DNA of 64,000 nucleotides from Fistulifera solaris (lineage: Eukaryota; Bacillariophyta; Bacillariophyceae; Naviculales; Stauroneidaceae), in NCBI GenBank assembly GCA_030295235.1, contig AP026145.1, positions 436,501-500,500 on the forward strand. The letters are read 5' to 3'. The position numbers and the translations under genes were made by a program. This document shows, piece after piece, positions 22,701-35,100 of the stretch. Below the pieces are notes generated by a model. It was not told the DNA's origin. It did no database searches and saw only the letters and a list, made by a program, of their open reading frames with translations. Every line of letters starts with the position of its first letter. The stretch's first letter is position 1.

Positions 22701-25700
22701 TTTGTCACTGAAGTCAAATGACGAGGAGGGCATGATTACGTCGGCATACGTGGAACGTATTGTTTCGTTGTACCGAAAAGAGTGCACTGCTGCCCTAAAA
22801 TTATTCAAGAAGAAATCTGGATTCAAGGAAAGGTCGAAGGAAATCATTATGAGCCTCGCAAACGATCTCGAAGCAGAATTGAACTCGCCTGTTTCGTTAT
22901 TATCGCGAGACTGGCTCTATCGAAGATCTAAATGGAATTGCTCTGCGCTGAGCACATCATTAAAAAGCCGGAGCAGTTCCTACAACTTCAATGGAAGTAT
23001 CTCTTTTATGGAATCACCTTGCTTTTGCTTTTCAAAGAAAATTCTCTCCGTGTAAGCTTGTCCTCGTCAAGACAGACTTTTATTTCCGAAAAGAAGATTA
23101 AGCGACGAGCGGTTCAGGCTGATTCGAGGGGAAGGCTTTTTATTGGAGAATCTTACTCCGTTCTTATTTGTAACGGTTTTGCTGCATGTCGCTTTTTTCG
23201 ACATGAAACAAATGTCGCAGGTAGTTCACGGCAAGCTCTTGGAATCATAAAATCAATATCAATTCCATTTGAAGCTATTGGTTTACAGCTTGCGCCAGGA
23301 AACGAACGAATATGTGCTGTTTGGGGCAGCAACCAGGTTACTATTTTTGTGATGAAGCAGACCCTCGATGATTATGAACGGCGGATCAATTTTTCCATCA
23401 ACATCGATGAAGTAGGGGCATCTCAAGACATACTGAAATGTCACTGGCTATATGGGTCAGCCCGTTACCTCGTCGTATCGTGTTGCGAAATGTTGCTGTT
23501 CTATGATATCGAGGCTCCGGATAGAACACCAGTTGCCACCCTACGAAGTCCTGTCGTGGATGCAGGTATTTCATTGGAAATCGACGATTTTATCAGTGTC
23601 CCTATCCAGCATTCACCAAGTAAGGGTCAATCATGGGAAGTGTTTGTTGTGCTAAGAGATGGCACCCTGTCTAGCACGATTTTGACAGCAACGCATGAGC
23701 TTCAACATTTATGTCTACCCTATTCGCAGCTTTCCAGGGGCCAAGGGATGTCAGTTGAAAGTGTTTCATGTGGGGAAAGTCTTACGGCAAATCCTTGTCG
23801 GATGCATTTTTTGTCAAAAAGTTCTCTCCTCTTATTTCAGAAGGGGCCGTTCGTGCACGCGTTGCTGATCAACGGCGAAGGAAAGGTTGACCACAGCTTC
23901 CCACTTCTTCCAAACCGTTTAAGCTTAAAGCGATCAGGCAGTCAAGAAACAGTTGCGGTCGCGGATTATACACACTGGTGTGAATTAGGATTAGTCAGCG
24001 ATGAATCATCTCAGCCCTATTTTCGGATAACTTGCATCGCTCAACAAGAGTCATCGGATCGACAACATCTAGTGATTGTTGATTTTAACAGTGAAAAGAC
24101 AAACATTAAAGTGGCAAGTCTCACACAGGACAACGACAGCTGTTTCTGTCAGTCTGGAATAGATGTTATAGGCTGTGCGACACTTTCTTTCCGCTTGTTG
24201 AAAAGTCTGGTGACCAGCGGACTGTGAAGAAAGAGAAAGCGTCAATTTGCATGGTCTCGGCGAAAGGATCTTTAATTGGCTTCATAGATGACGGTTTGAT
24301 TCCGCTGAAGTTTTCAGTTGACCCTGTCGTGGACCGAAAAGGGAATATCGAGAGACAACCAGAGCGTCTCATTGAATCAGACGCTTCTCTGCTATCATTT
24401 GAAAATTTGACATTTATCGAAAGGTGGGTAGGCGCGCGTGAAAGTTATGACTTCTCTCTTCTTTTCTCACTATATCTCCTACATCGATTAAGTTCGGATG
24501 AGATGAAATCGAGACTTTTCCGTGAGATAAATAATATCGAACATCCAGAACTTGACGGTTTAACACTGAGCATCGTCTCGCCATGTGCGAACATGGTGGT
24601 AGTAACTGTCCGTGTCAGGATATCTACAGAAATAGCAACGGTTTCGGGATCTAAACGGTGGCTCGATTTCCATTTGACCATGCAAGAAATCATCGCTGGG
24701 ATCCGTTGTGGTGTATTTTCGTTCCACATCAGCAAAAGCTTCTTTGGGAGAAGCAAAGCTAACATCGACGGCCTAGAATTGTACGGTGTAGAAAGGGCTT
24801 CTTTTGACCCGTGGATACCGAATTCAGTGTCCCCGTACGACTCATGGCAAACACTGGGTGCTACCGAAGGAAAACTGACGAGATCGCAAAGACTCTGTCT
24901 GATCATCTATGGACTTAGCGGTTGCGCGTCTTTCTTCGATTGCCGTGCTACCGCGGCGTGTGATAATGCGATTTTAAGTAATATTACAACAGAGACCTTT
25001 CTCAGCGGTGATGTCGAAATGAGTGATGCTTTGAAGCAGTTGATCGCGTCCACCTCGGAGGGTGAGCACCAAGACCTTCTGGACTACGCTTTGATTGTGT
25101 CGTGTCTAAGTGTCCTAGAACAGCTGCGCATTAACTTCTTTGTGCAGCAAGCAGGCGGCACGGAGTCGCGTAGTACTGTCTGGCGCCGATTTCGGCCTAC
25201 TTTGAGGGCATACCTCAGATGTGTTGCCGCTGTTGCTCGACTACGGCCCAATAATTATTTTCGGTCGCATGATCGCTTCTCTGGGTCTATCGCTAAACAA
25301 ATAAAAGTGCTTTTGGACGACGAGATCCTTCATTCGCTGGATAATGCTGAAATCATTTCCGATTTCGTTGAACTTGCGCTTCTCGAGTGTGCAGTCGCGA
25401 GAAACTTCGGCGAGAACTTTGACTCGCGAAAGAAATTTGCGGATTTCACACTTTTAAAGCCAGTTCTCACCGGCACCAATCGGCTTCTTGTACAAAGAGC
25501 CGCTCTTGATGTTATGAATTTCTGCAAAAAGTATAGCAGCGAAGAAAATCTTTCAGAAGAAGAGACGGATCTTTTTGTCACGACTCACTCAATGGGCGTA
25601 TATTATTGCTGCGATTTTTGCGACATGCAAATTAAGGGTGTTCGCTACGCACTCGAGGACAAAGATAACCACGTTGACCTTTGTCGAAAGTGCTACAACG

Positions 25701-28700
25701 ATGCGTATCAGTATGCGCATACTCTTAGATTTAGCGCTAATGAAGACGTTGTTTTAGGTCAGGACTCCAAAGAAGATCGGCCAAGACTGACCTGCGCTGA
25801 AGTGAAAAGACTGAAGCCGCATAAAGAAGTGGCAGAAAGTTCTGGCATTGATTCAGATAATGATGCCGTTGGGGAAGTCCAAGCGCAAGTCTTTGAGAGA
25901 CAGCAGCTTTTTGGCGATTTCGTGGACGGTCTCGTTTGTACAATTGGAAATATGGTGGCCGTGGAACTTGAGAAGCAACCACTTCACATTGCCCCTTTGA
26001 TAGCTCTCGTAGATGAGTTACATCATTCAAGTGATTATGGTTCCCGCTGCGATAGAGAGGCTTGGTTAACAAGGAAACTTGTCGAAGGGCTTTCACGGAC
26101 TTTACAACGTCTTCCACTTCCATCTCCTCCAACAAGCGAAATGGCATTGCTTCTAGTTTGCGTACAAAATTTTACATTAGCTTTGACCAGCTTTGTCGTT
26201 CCTGACCAACAAGCACGAGACTATTTGATTGATCCCTTCAACGACGACGGATCCCATCATGTAGTTGACAGCGATTCACCGTCACGATACAAATGTAACC
26301 ATGGCATGCCTGCTGCGCTTCGTATGCTAAAGCAGGAGCCACTGAGCCATCGTTCATTTTATTCCTGCTCTATGAAGTCGAAAGCCCAAAAATGCAATTA
26401 TTTTGAATGGTCAGACGATTCTTCTTGCCAGCGACGGCCTTTATTTAACGAGAACGTCGCGCGAAAGATTTGGGAAATGGTTTCTACAACACAACCTGGT
26501 CTTAGGCATTCTACAGAAAGATTGCTTTGTTACCTTACGAGACATCTTCTGCCCGCGATCGAGGCTTCTTCTCGCGAAGCGATCAAGGGTAGGGGAGGCG
26601 ACGTGGCAAGTTACCAGTGAAGACGTTCTTAGGAATTTCAATGACGGGGTTTTTTGTAGCGTATGCCGTGTGCACGACGCCTTTGACGACTCGCCACGCA
26701 ATGAACAAATGCAATCTAAAAATTCACATTTAGCCCAAGTCCGTTCTATTCTGGAACTCCTTTCCCTTGTCGGTGACGAAGGCGAAGTTGATTTGTGGTT
26801 CGACCCGCTTTGCGCAATCCTAGTATCCGCTCATGAGAATACTTCGAGTCTTCGGCCACTTGCAAAGCGGTGTCTCTTTCAACTTTGCGGAAAATCCCCG
26901 TCGCTGTTTCTGGAGGTACGCGACACGTTCCTCTTCGAAATCGATTCGAAAGTCTCATGGCGATGTGTCAAGAGGTCAAGGATTACTGTTTAATTTTGAA
27001 CAGAAAGGCTTTACAACAGAAGAGGAGAGGTCAAGACTTGGAAAAGCTGGGATGGGAAAAATGTCTCTTCGTGAGATCATTAATTTTACTGATCTCATAA
27101 CCGAAAATGCATCGGTACAAGACTGTTCATCCAAGTTTGGCGCGGCCTTGGAAGAGCTTCTGATGCATGCCTCTAAGCGGCCTAAAAACTGGATAGCTTT
27201 TTGTCAGTCAAGAGGGTATAGACCAATGAATATTGAGGGTGGCGATTTATACCGTCATCCAATCTGTGACGTTCTCGCACTACCAACGCTTCTGACCGGT
27301 GACAACCGTTTACATTCAATGAAATTGGCCAGCCTTGCGTTTCTGTCGCCCTCGACACCTGCTAATTTCCAGGAATACTTAGTATCGCCATCGGAAGCTC
27401 AAAGCGTGAGCGGGTCAATAAGTAAAGGAGAAAAGGAAGATGACATTGTCGCTTTCATCATACGATTTGTCTGCGGCGACGAGTCGCAAGAAGTCCGTCG
27501 ATTAGCCACTGTTGTCGCACGGGGATTATGTGAGGGAGAACTAGAGGCGGCACAACTTTTTACTCGCTTACTGAAGAGACAAGTTGCAATGACGGGAAAC
27601 ATGGGAAAATTTTTTGTTGAGTTCTTTGATTTGCTAAACACGTTGGTGCGGGCGACTAGAAAAGAATACATTGACACTCATTCAATGCTTGCTTTAGTCG
27701 AGTTCCTTTTTCGCGAGCAGACATCCGCCAACCACTGCGATCAATCTAGAGGAACGACACATTGTTCTGAAACCAAGAAGAATGTTTCAATTCAAAAGAC
27801 AAGATTTGATCTTATCCCATGTGGTCACATAATTAGCCGCCCCCAACAAAGACAAAAACTAAGAGACACCCTGAACAAGTAGGTCGATTCGCTCGTTTTC
27901 GACTCAAAACAGGCCCAACCTTGTCATCAAGCAACGAGTTCAATCACTTTGTTGTCTTACCCCATCGAAGCGTTATCTCTGAAATACATTTAGAGATAAA
28001 CGACCCTCATGGTCGGTTCGTGAAGACCATCAACTTCTACTACTCTCCGCGACCGGTGAGCAGTCCTGCTGAGATGAAAGAAGCCGATTATTCTCGTGTA
28101 TGGAAACCTTGCGGGAAACTTAATTTGGAGAAAGCAGCCGAAAAAATATCGTTGAAGCTCGAAGATTTGGTTTCAGCGTCTAATATACGCATCGAGTTCG
28201 ACGAATTCTATGAGCGCCCGGGAAGTCATAAATCAGATGAATTTGTTATTCATTGCCCTCGTTGTATGCGAGTTGTAACAAATGCGCACGGTGTATGCGG
28301 CAGCTGCGGGAAGTAGCTTTCCAGTGCAGAAAATGCCGCCATATCAACTATGACAGGTTGAATGCATTCCTCTGTGTTGAATGTGGCTATTGTGCATCGG
28401 GTGGACTGGCGTACGAATTAACAGCTGCAGTTGCAACAAACGCAGTTGCTATCACTTGTGACAATGATTACAAAGAAGCGCTTTCAATGCTCGCCTGGGG
28501 CTCTAAAATAACGGAAGACCTACGAGCTGGTCTAAAAGCAAGCTTGAGTGAACTTTCGGCACAATGTTTGAAAAAACCAGCTATCGACGGCTCCGGACTG
28601 ATTGGTAGGGCATTCGAAGGCCACCTGCCACTGAAACCCGGTACAACGGAACTTAAGTCGGAGAAACCATCGCTGAAACAATTCGACAAGTTAGGTTCCG

Positions 28701-29452
28701 TTGTAAGGGCTATCGCGGAAAAACGACATGCCGCTGATAGACCCAGCTCCCAAAACGCTGTCAATAGTCACTTGCGCGGGTTTCATCGAGACGAGTTTGA
28801 CGACGCTTCAGAATTCTTTGGTGGATTATTGGAAAGTTCCGGAATGAGTACAGGTTTGGATCGTCTCATGGCCTCGGTTCGGCGTCAGCGTGAGCGAAAC
28901 GACAACCCTGACGCCGCACAACACCAACCTCCTCCAAAGAATGGCGTCGCCGAGTGTGAGCATATGTATCATCTATTCCACGAGGCACAACGAGAATGTT
29001 TCCGGCTTGAACGCCGTATTGAGGCTTGGCAAAGGCTTGAGACAGGAAGAATGTTGAGTGACGAACATAAAAGCTTAGCGGGCTTCCAGCCATCAAGATG
29101 CTCCGTTTGTTCCCCACTCGTTACCAGACATCTTCTTTTGTTGTGGCACTCTTTGTTTCTGCTTGATCCGAAGGAGGCACGAGTCAGTGACGGCATGTTA
29201 GCCATTTTGTTGACAGAAGATGTCCTGACGATGAACGACGTCCAAGAGATGAAACGGGACATAGTAAAAGACATAGCTGTTAAATCGGAGAAAGGGCGTT
29301 CTGCAATTCTGGCAGCACTAAACAATCGAATGATTGACAGACATTGTGCTGAAATTATTGGAACCATTTTGAAAGAAGAAACCGATCCAGGAATTGTAAA
29401 TCCTTTTCTGGCGCTTGCGGACCGCATCCTTGATTGCAACCTTGCACTGTAA
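16782..29452 (+). CDS. UBR4/BIG-family E3 ligase, N-terminal gene (UBR box, ZZ finger)
   Basis: A giant N-degron-recognition protein related to plant BIG and animal UBR4. The start is ATGGCGGGAACG at 16782, with intron 1 at 16811-16872. Clear further introns are 19020-19078 (GTAGGT...AAAG), 20103-20166 (GTATCT...CAGAG) and 22394-22462 (GTACGT...TTTGTAG). The last joins HEQHW to YQCYTC, giving the UBR box (CCSLCALVCHRGHDVSYA, FFCDCGAE). A beta-rich region follows (23.0-24.2 kb), then a ZZ-type finger near 25600-25720 (CCDFCDMQ...DLCRKCYNDA) and a BIG-like block (VISEIHLEINDPHG, NFYYSPRPVS). The Cys-rich HCPRC...[22 protein letters not shown] runs across 28245-28360. At the GGG run 28308-28310 one more G is needed. 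Other register changes (near 18.4, 21.4, 21.6, 21.9, 22.2-22.4, 23.0, 24.15, 26.6, 26.95, 27.05 and 27.9 kb) are introns or errors I cannot all resolve. The frame ends without the E3 module. Confidence 0.85.
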
Positions 29453-30141
29453 ATACTCTTTGGGGTAGCATGAAGGATAAAATAGAAGCTTCTTTTGCTA
29501 TGCGTGAAATTAAACTGAAGGATTTTGGAACCCTCGGAGAATAGACCGAATTCTCGGGTTATCTACTACAATAAACTCACAAGCATGTCATTATCTTCCA
29601 ACTCTGTTTTTTTTAAAAAAAAGCTACTAGGAGGCTAGGGACAACTTTGAAAACGCTTTGGAATATATTAGCTGGTCATTTACTCCGCATCAGTTGTTGA
29701 GTCGGAAGACTGAACGGAAATGGTTTGAGACATTGAGACTTGATGTTACTGACGATTCGATTCGTCACCATAGGCGAACCCACCGTTACCATTAGCGATA
29801 GAGGGCCTCTTTGAAATCTCCAGAGCTAGTTTAGAGAGCTCTTAGCACTCTTAACCTACGACCTACCCAAAACAATCACGGAGTCGTTACCTAGCTCCGG
29901 GGTACGCAATAAAAATAAATCTGACCGGCATTCAAAACAAAATTTTAACGATATCTTATCGGCACTCAATCCGCTATTTATTTACTCCGTATTTCTTGCT
30001 TTGCTTTTTCTCCCACGAGCGTTGATGAGACAGCAAAGTATATACGGAGTAAATGAATAAAGCAATGCCAGTCGTGGTAATTGGGAAGTAATCACACCGT
30101 AATTCATTCAAAACGGTAGCTGTAAGAAAAATCCTGCGAAA
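29453..30141. other. gap after the N-terminal BIG-like gene, with an inverted repeat
   Basis: AT-rich with no coding signal. It includes an imperfect inverted repeat at about 29977-30057 whose arms end in ATTTACTCCGTAT and ATACGGAGTAAAT, separated by about 55 bp, and a TACTCCGCA variant at 29681. Just before the next gene at 30142 the sequence looks like a normal short 5' region. Confidence 0.5.
29977..30057. repeat. imperfect inverted repeat (TACTCCGTA ends)
   Basis: The left arm from 29977 and the right arm ending at 30057 pair over about 25 bases with mismatches, including CTTTGCT on the left against AGCAAAG on the right. No transposase is nearby. It could be a remnant of a small non-autonomous DNA element or a hairpin. 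No clear target-site duplication was seen. Confidence 0.4.
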
Positions 30142-30837
30142 ATGAGTGGTTTTCTTGCGAAAGCGAAGAACACAGCGATTATTACCAAGATCAAGGGTGA
30201 AATCGCTCTCTTAGATCGTGAAGAGAAGCAGCAGCGGCAAGCGTTTGGCGTGGAACTGTACGATCTACTCGATTCGATGTATTCGAAAAGCGGCTGGGAC
30301 AAAATGCCTCATTTTCTCGGTAAAGAGTCTCAGCAGATCAAACAAATTTTCGATGTTTGTCAGCTAGACATTCGACAACTTCTCGACAGCAAGGACGCGA
30401 AGGAACGAGAGGTGGAGCACTTACAGATCGACCGCGAACGTGCGCTTCCGCCTACAACGAACAAAGAAAAGCTTGCTCAGGCAGGGAAGTGGATGTCTTC
30501 TCAAGGCAATGAAGCAAAATTGAAGGCTGAGTCTGCTTTACTTGACCACAAGATGAAAGCAAGGAAAGGTACTTTTGGCATTGATGTGTTTTCCTTGGTA
30601 ACAGGAGATGCATCTGCTGAATCGATTCTTGGAGAGGATTCTAGCGAGTCATCGTCGAAAGGCGGTATATTAAGCGGGGTCAAAAGCGGGATTTCGAATC
30701 AAATCTCAAAATTGTCCGGAGATGAGAAGAAGATTCAGGACATCATCAAGAAGGCAATGGCGGATGATGCTCTGATTCAACAGCGAAAAGAACGTAAAAG
30801 ACGCGAGATTGCTCGATTGGAGCAAGAAATCAGCTGA
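30142..30837 (+). CDS. charged coiled-coil protein, unknown function
   Basis: A 231-residue intact frame starting MSGFLAKAKNTAIITKIKGE. It is rich in Lys, Glu, Gln and Asp, with heptad-like helical stretches at both ends (IKGEIALLDREEKQQRQ and RKERKRREIARLEQEI), a Ser/Gly-rich low-complexity patch at about 155-180, and no signal or membrane segment. I recognise no named family. It may belong to an unnamed protist group with an N-terminal helical hairpin. It sits, same strand, between the two halves of the BIG-like ligase, 690 bp after one and about 1.27 kb before the other, and has no resemblance to UBR4. That is the main argument that the ligase is truly split there, unless the gene is nested inside a large intron. 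Confidence 0.65.
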   Translation: MSGFLAKAKNTAIITKIKGEIALLDREEKQQRQAFGVELYDLLDSMYSKSGWDKMPHFLGKESQQIKQIFDVCQLDIRQLLDSKDAKEREVEHLQIDRERALPPTTNKEKLAQAGKWMSSQGNEAKLKAESALLDHKMKARKGTFGIDVFSLVTGDASAESILGEDSSESSSKGGILSGVKSGISNQISKLSGDEKKIQDIIKKAMADDALIQQRKERKRREIARLEQEIS

Positions 30838-32111
30838 TAGACGTGCGAGTCGGTGTTCAATGTCCACCAAATATCGGTTCGGCGGGACTTGCTAGGAGAG
30901 GCGAATAGTAATCAGGAATTCACCACTTACCCTGTAAGCATTGCCTGTAACCTGTAAAAGTGTCAGTTCATTGTTTCGTCTCCTACTGTTCGTATTCGGT
31001 TAAGCCTCAAGTGCTTGGATCGTATTCGGCTCTTGAATCTAACCTTCTATAGAGAAATTTCGAGTAGAAGGCGTTTATTGCTTCCTGATACGAATCAAGT
31101 AATCAAGTACCTTCGACAAGTAATTGTTGGCATCTGTGCCTTGTAAATAGAATCGGTTACGGTGCGGAAGGAAATGTTCACACCTGTGCACTGTAGATCC
31201 ACGAAATGGATGAAGGCGAATTTGTTCAATATCCGGGTACCCCTGCAGAGATAAATTTCCTACGGCGGCTACGTGAAATACGCGTAAACACTGGAAGTGT
31301 TGTATTATTCTACTTTCTCAGGTTTCACCGTCAGATCATAGTCGATAATAGTTGTATGGGGGCATAAGCGATGTTGGGCAAAGTATTGGTGGCATTGGCG
31401 TTCAAAAGACGCGAAAAAGGGTGTGATCAAAAATACACAATATCCGGGTACCCCTGAAGAGATAAATTTCCTAAGGCGGCTACGTGAACTACGCGTAGAC
31501 ACTGGAAGCGTTGTATTGTTCTACTCTCTCAGGTTTCACCGTCAGATCATAGTCGATAATAGTTGTATGGGGTGCATTAGCGATGTTGGGTAAATTATTG
31601 GTGACATTGGTGTTCAGAAGACGCGAATAAGGTGTGATCGAAAATACACAATATCCGGGTTGCCTTATGTCGATAAATTTCCCTACGAGAGCTACGTGAA
31701 ATAATGTAGGCATTCGAAGTTGTATCTTTTTATTCTTTTATGATTCAAAGTCAATTCAAAGTCAACTATTGTTTCTTGACACGCTGAAGCGATGTCGGGC
31801 AAAGGAACATTGACAATGGGGTCCAAAAGACGCGAAAAAAGTGTGGTCGAACTGTTACCAGGTACAATGTTTTCGTACAGTGTACCGTACAGTAACTTCC
31901 TTCTCCCTTGCTCGTCTCCGTCCTCCGTCCTCCCTCCTCCCCCCTTTTTATCTCGCGTTCTTTTTGTTCTCCCGTTCTCCCTCATCACGCGCTGTCAATC
32001 ATTTCATTCAAGTTCCAGACCTTCTCATCATTGTGCGGATCAATTATTCATTCGCCTCAATACCTTCACAAGTCACAACACGTTGCTAACAAGAGCACAG
32101 TTTCAATCACG
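30838..32111. repeat. intergenic region with three ~211-bp tandem repeats and a pyrimidine-rich tract
   Basis: Repeat anchors (CAATATCCGGG) lie at 31227, 31438 and 31649, exactly 211 bp apart. The first two units are close in sequence and the third is more diverged. They end near 31860. A diverged related copy lies at about 41365-41450. From about 31895 to 31985 the + strand is strongly pyrimidine-rich (CTTCTCCCTTGCTCGTCTCC-like), as in a promoter or 5' leader of the gene starting at 32112. The 98-codon frame on the other strand of that tract is low-complexity and not called as a gene. Confidence 0.65.
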
Positions 32112-35100
32112 ATGAATTCCAATGATGCGGGAGACAAGTTACCGGAAGCAGGGAATTCCGCGTCAAAAGTACATGCCGGTATGTTGCCCATCACGTCCAG
32201 GACGGCGCTGCTAGCTGGGATACAACTTCATAACAGGCGAGGCGCCGTCGAAGTGGCTTTAAAGCGTGAAGAAGCAGTTCGAATAATAGAACGAGTCTGG
32301 TACCGGTATCGCCATGGTCAGAAACCCGCTTCCGAGAATTCGGCGAAACGAGAATTATCGATATCATCCCTACCGTCGTATGCATCCAGCTACAAAGAAC
32401 ACTGGCTTTGAAATCGCTACGCTCGTATTCAAAGTTGGAGCGGGAGACTGCCGCCAACCTTCTCATCGACACTATCGAGGGACCTGATCTGGACTACGAA
32501 CATCAAAGACGTATCCCACCAATGGTCCGTTTGTTCCAGCGTCATGTGGTTCTGCGCAATGATTTACCGGCAGAAGTTGCTTTAGAGTGGGTGGCAATTT
32601 TGCAAACCATGATTTCGAGGGAACCGCGGTGTTTTCTTACCTATTGGGATTGGGTGACGGACGCTATTTGGCGTTGCGCCCATCGTCGTGATCTAACCGC
32701 ATTGTGCTCCCTGACCAACCTAGTGTTTCAATTGTCGATCCAGACATCGTCAAATTCTGAAAATTCCAAAGATGCATTACTAACATTCAATCGTGACATG
32801 CTTTGGGGAGATAAAAGGCTCAAGCAAATTGTATCAGATGACGACGACGATCACAAAAACGTCATCGAAACTGCAGTTCACATGAGCCCTCTAGCGCGTT
32901 TGATTGGAGCGTATTTCGCTACTTTGGCCGAAGGGTCACAACTCACTTCTACGCCGTCTGCACGTAACGAGACTTTGTCGATGCTGAAGCAAATTATTGA
33001 CCCGACGGTAGCCCCAGCCATTATTCCCGACAGTGCAGTTTCGACAAATAAACGGGAAATTGACGAAACTGCGGAAGACGCCGCGAATCCATCACCCCGA
33101 AAACGAAGACGAACGGTCAGTCTCTTGGAGGGCTACGATAGCGATTTTACAAATACAGGTGCTGCGACTGCAGCGGATCCTTCGAACGAGGCTTTAGAGT
33201 GGGCGGATGAATACAACGGAGAAGACGACGAGGAGGAAGAAGACGAAGAAAATGCGCATAAAACTGATGGTCGATCGGAAAACAATGTTGGAGGAGAGCC
33301 GACTGAAAGAAGCCACAGCCGATCATTTGGGTACGGCGAAGATGAACACAACGAAGACGTTGACGATGAGGAGAGCAAAAGTAAAGAGGAAGAAAACAAC
33401 GATGAACATAGTGAGGACGACGATGACGTGGATGATGAAGATTACGGCCACATGTACCGCAGCGAAAAGTTGGAGATTGCTGGTTCCGATGAAAGTGAAG
33501 TCGAAGAAAGCGACGAAGAAGAGGATGTAGAAGCAGAGGATGATGATGTTATGGTCGCGGTCGAAGCAAATGAGAGTACCAATCTTCAGGGCGGTGCGAA
33601 AGCGTCGGGAGGCGATAATCAGAAGTCTGAAAACGATCAAGTTGAGGAGCGTGTGCTGACCTTACCTCTGCATCCTCCAACGGCAGAACGGCAGAAAATG
33701 TATATCGCAGCCTGCATGGAAGTGCTGGCAACGCGCTACCCACCATCCCAGCACACTGTTGGTGGTTGGTGTCGTCAGTCGCACCTTCCATGGCAAGGCG
33801 AACACGATTTGATCAAATCAATCAACAGTGTTATCAAACCTCAAAAGAAACCTTTGAATATTAAAGTCATCATGCGTCGTGCACCCACTCAAGAAGAGTT
33901 CTTTCGCGGATCACTATCGCAAAACCCTGTCCCAATATCTGCGCTGAAAATTCAAAACACACGTCGTTCCAATAATACAGATGTGAGCGAACCAACTGTC
34001 GGTGATCTTCGTCAGCATATCGCCGATGATTTACAAATGTCAGACAGCGCTGAACTCATTGAGATTCTTGTCGCCAACAAGATCTTGGATACAAATCTGA
34101 AACTTCGCGTAGTTCATCAAGTACTATGGCGACAACATTTGATTGAACAACCATCTTCGGGCGTGATGTCGTTCTTATCATCATCTGGTAGCTTTTTTTG
34201 CTAGGGGTAGCGGCCTTTCCATTTTCTTTTCATCTGATCGCGATCACGACGATGAAACTCGATCGTCCAACGCTGTTACGGAAGCTACACCACTCTCGGA
34301 ATTGCCATCACTTTTAGCTACATATCGACTAGCAGGTGTAGATGGCGAGGCGACGGAAGATACAGTGGGTGTTGGCGACATTATCGACCCTGATGCACCA
34401 TCGAAAGCGTCGTCCCCAGAAGAAAAGGAGCGCCAGTTGGAAGCTGAATTTGGTAACACACGTTTAGTAACCAATGGAAAAGGCGTATGTGTAATGCTTC
34501 GGTCTATACAGCACTCTGTGCTGGAGGCAGTTCGAAAAGTTTATAGGGATGACGTGGATTGCAACAAGACCAACCCGTCACGCTTGTCTCTCCGTCAAAG
34601 TCAGCCGTGTGAGGGGCTGCAGCTTCTTCGTCATTGTGCAAAACTTCAGCAAAATAGAAAGCGTCTTCTACAAGCTCGCGCTCCAACCATGTTGCTCACT
34701 CTTCTTCTCGAGGTACTCAAAGCACTCGAAGGTGACAACAGCAGCACCTTAGATGCAACAGCTAACTGTCCGACTGCTGAACTGCTCCAGGAACTCATCG
34801 AGTCGTTGACCTCTGATATATCGATCACAAATGCTGATACAGGAGACGACTATGAGGTATATGTTGATTTTGACGCATCAAGCATGCCTTTATTACTTAC
34901 ATCAATCGAATCGATGTGTCTAAGTGCGCCACTCCGACGAGTTATAGCCAAGCTTCTACCCTTCCTTACATACGGACGCTCAGATTTATCTTGTGAGCTT
35001 GCTCAGCAATTCGATCGTCACATATGTTTGCATAAGATAGCGGACATTGAAGCTTGCAAATCCCAGAAGAGCGAGTCTGTTCTCATGAAGACCTTGGTAG

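Noticed and set aside
16782-29452. Calling the N-terminal ligase gene a pseudogene because of many register changes
   Set aside because: Four register changes are good introns (16811, 19020, 20103, 22394), one is a homopolymer of the type also seen in unrelated conserved genes, and zinc-finger residues are intact. The remaining register changes are unresolved.
31692-32115. Open frames in the pyrimidine-rich tract upstream of 32112
   Set aside because: Low-complexity Ser/Leu/Pro or Arg/Gly/Glu-rich translations on both strands, as expected from CT-rich DNA. Better explained as a leader or promoter.
33133-33640. Genes opposite the acidic stretch of the C-terminal ligase gene
   Set aside because: The Ser/Val/Phe-rich translations mirror GAA/GAT codon runs on the other strand. 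There are no domains or leaders.
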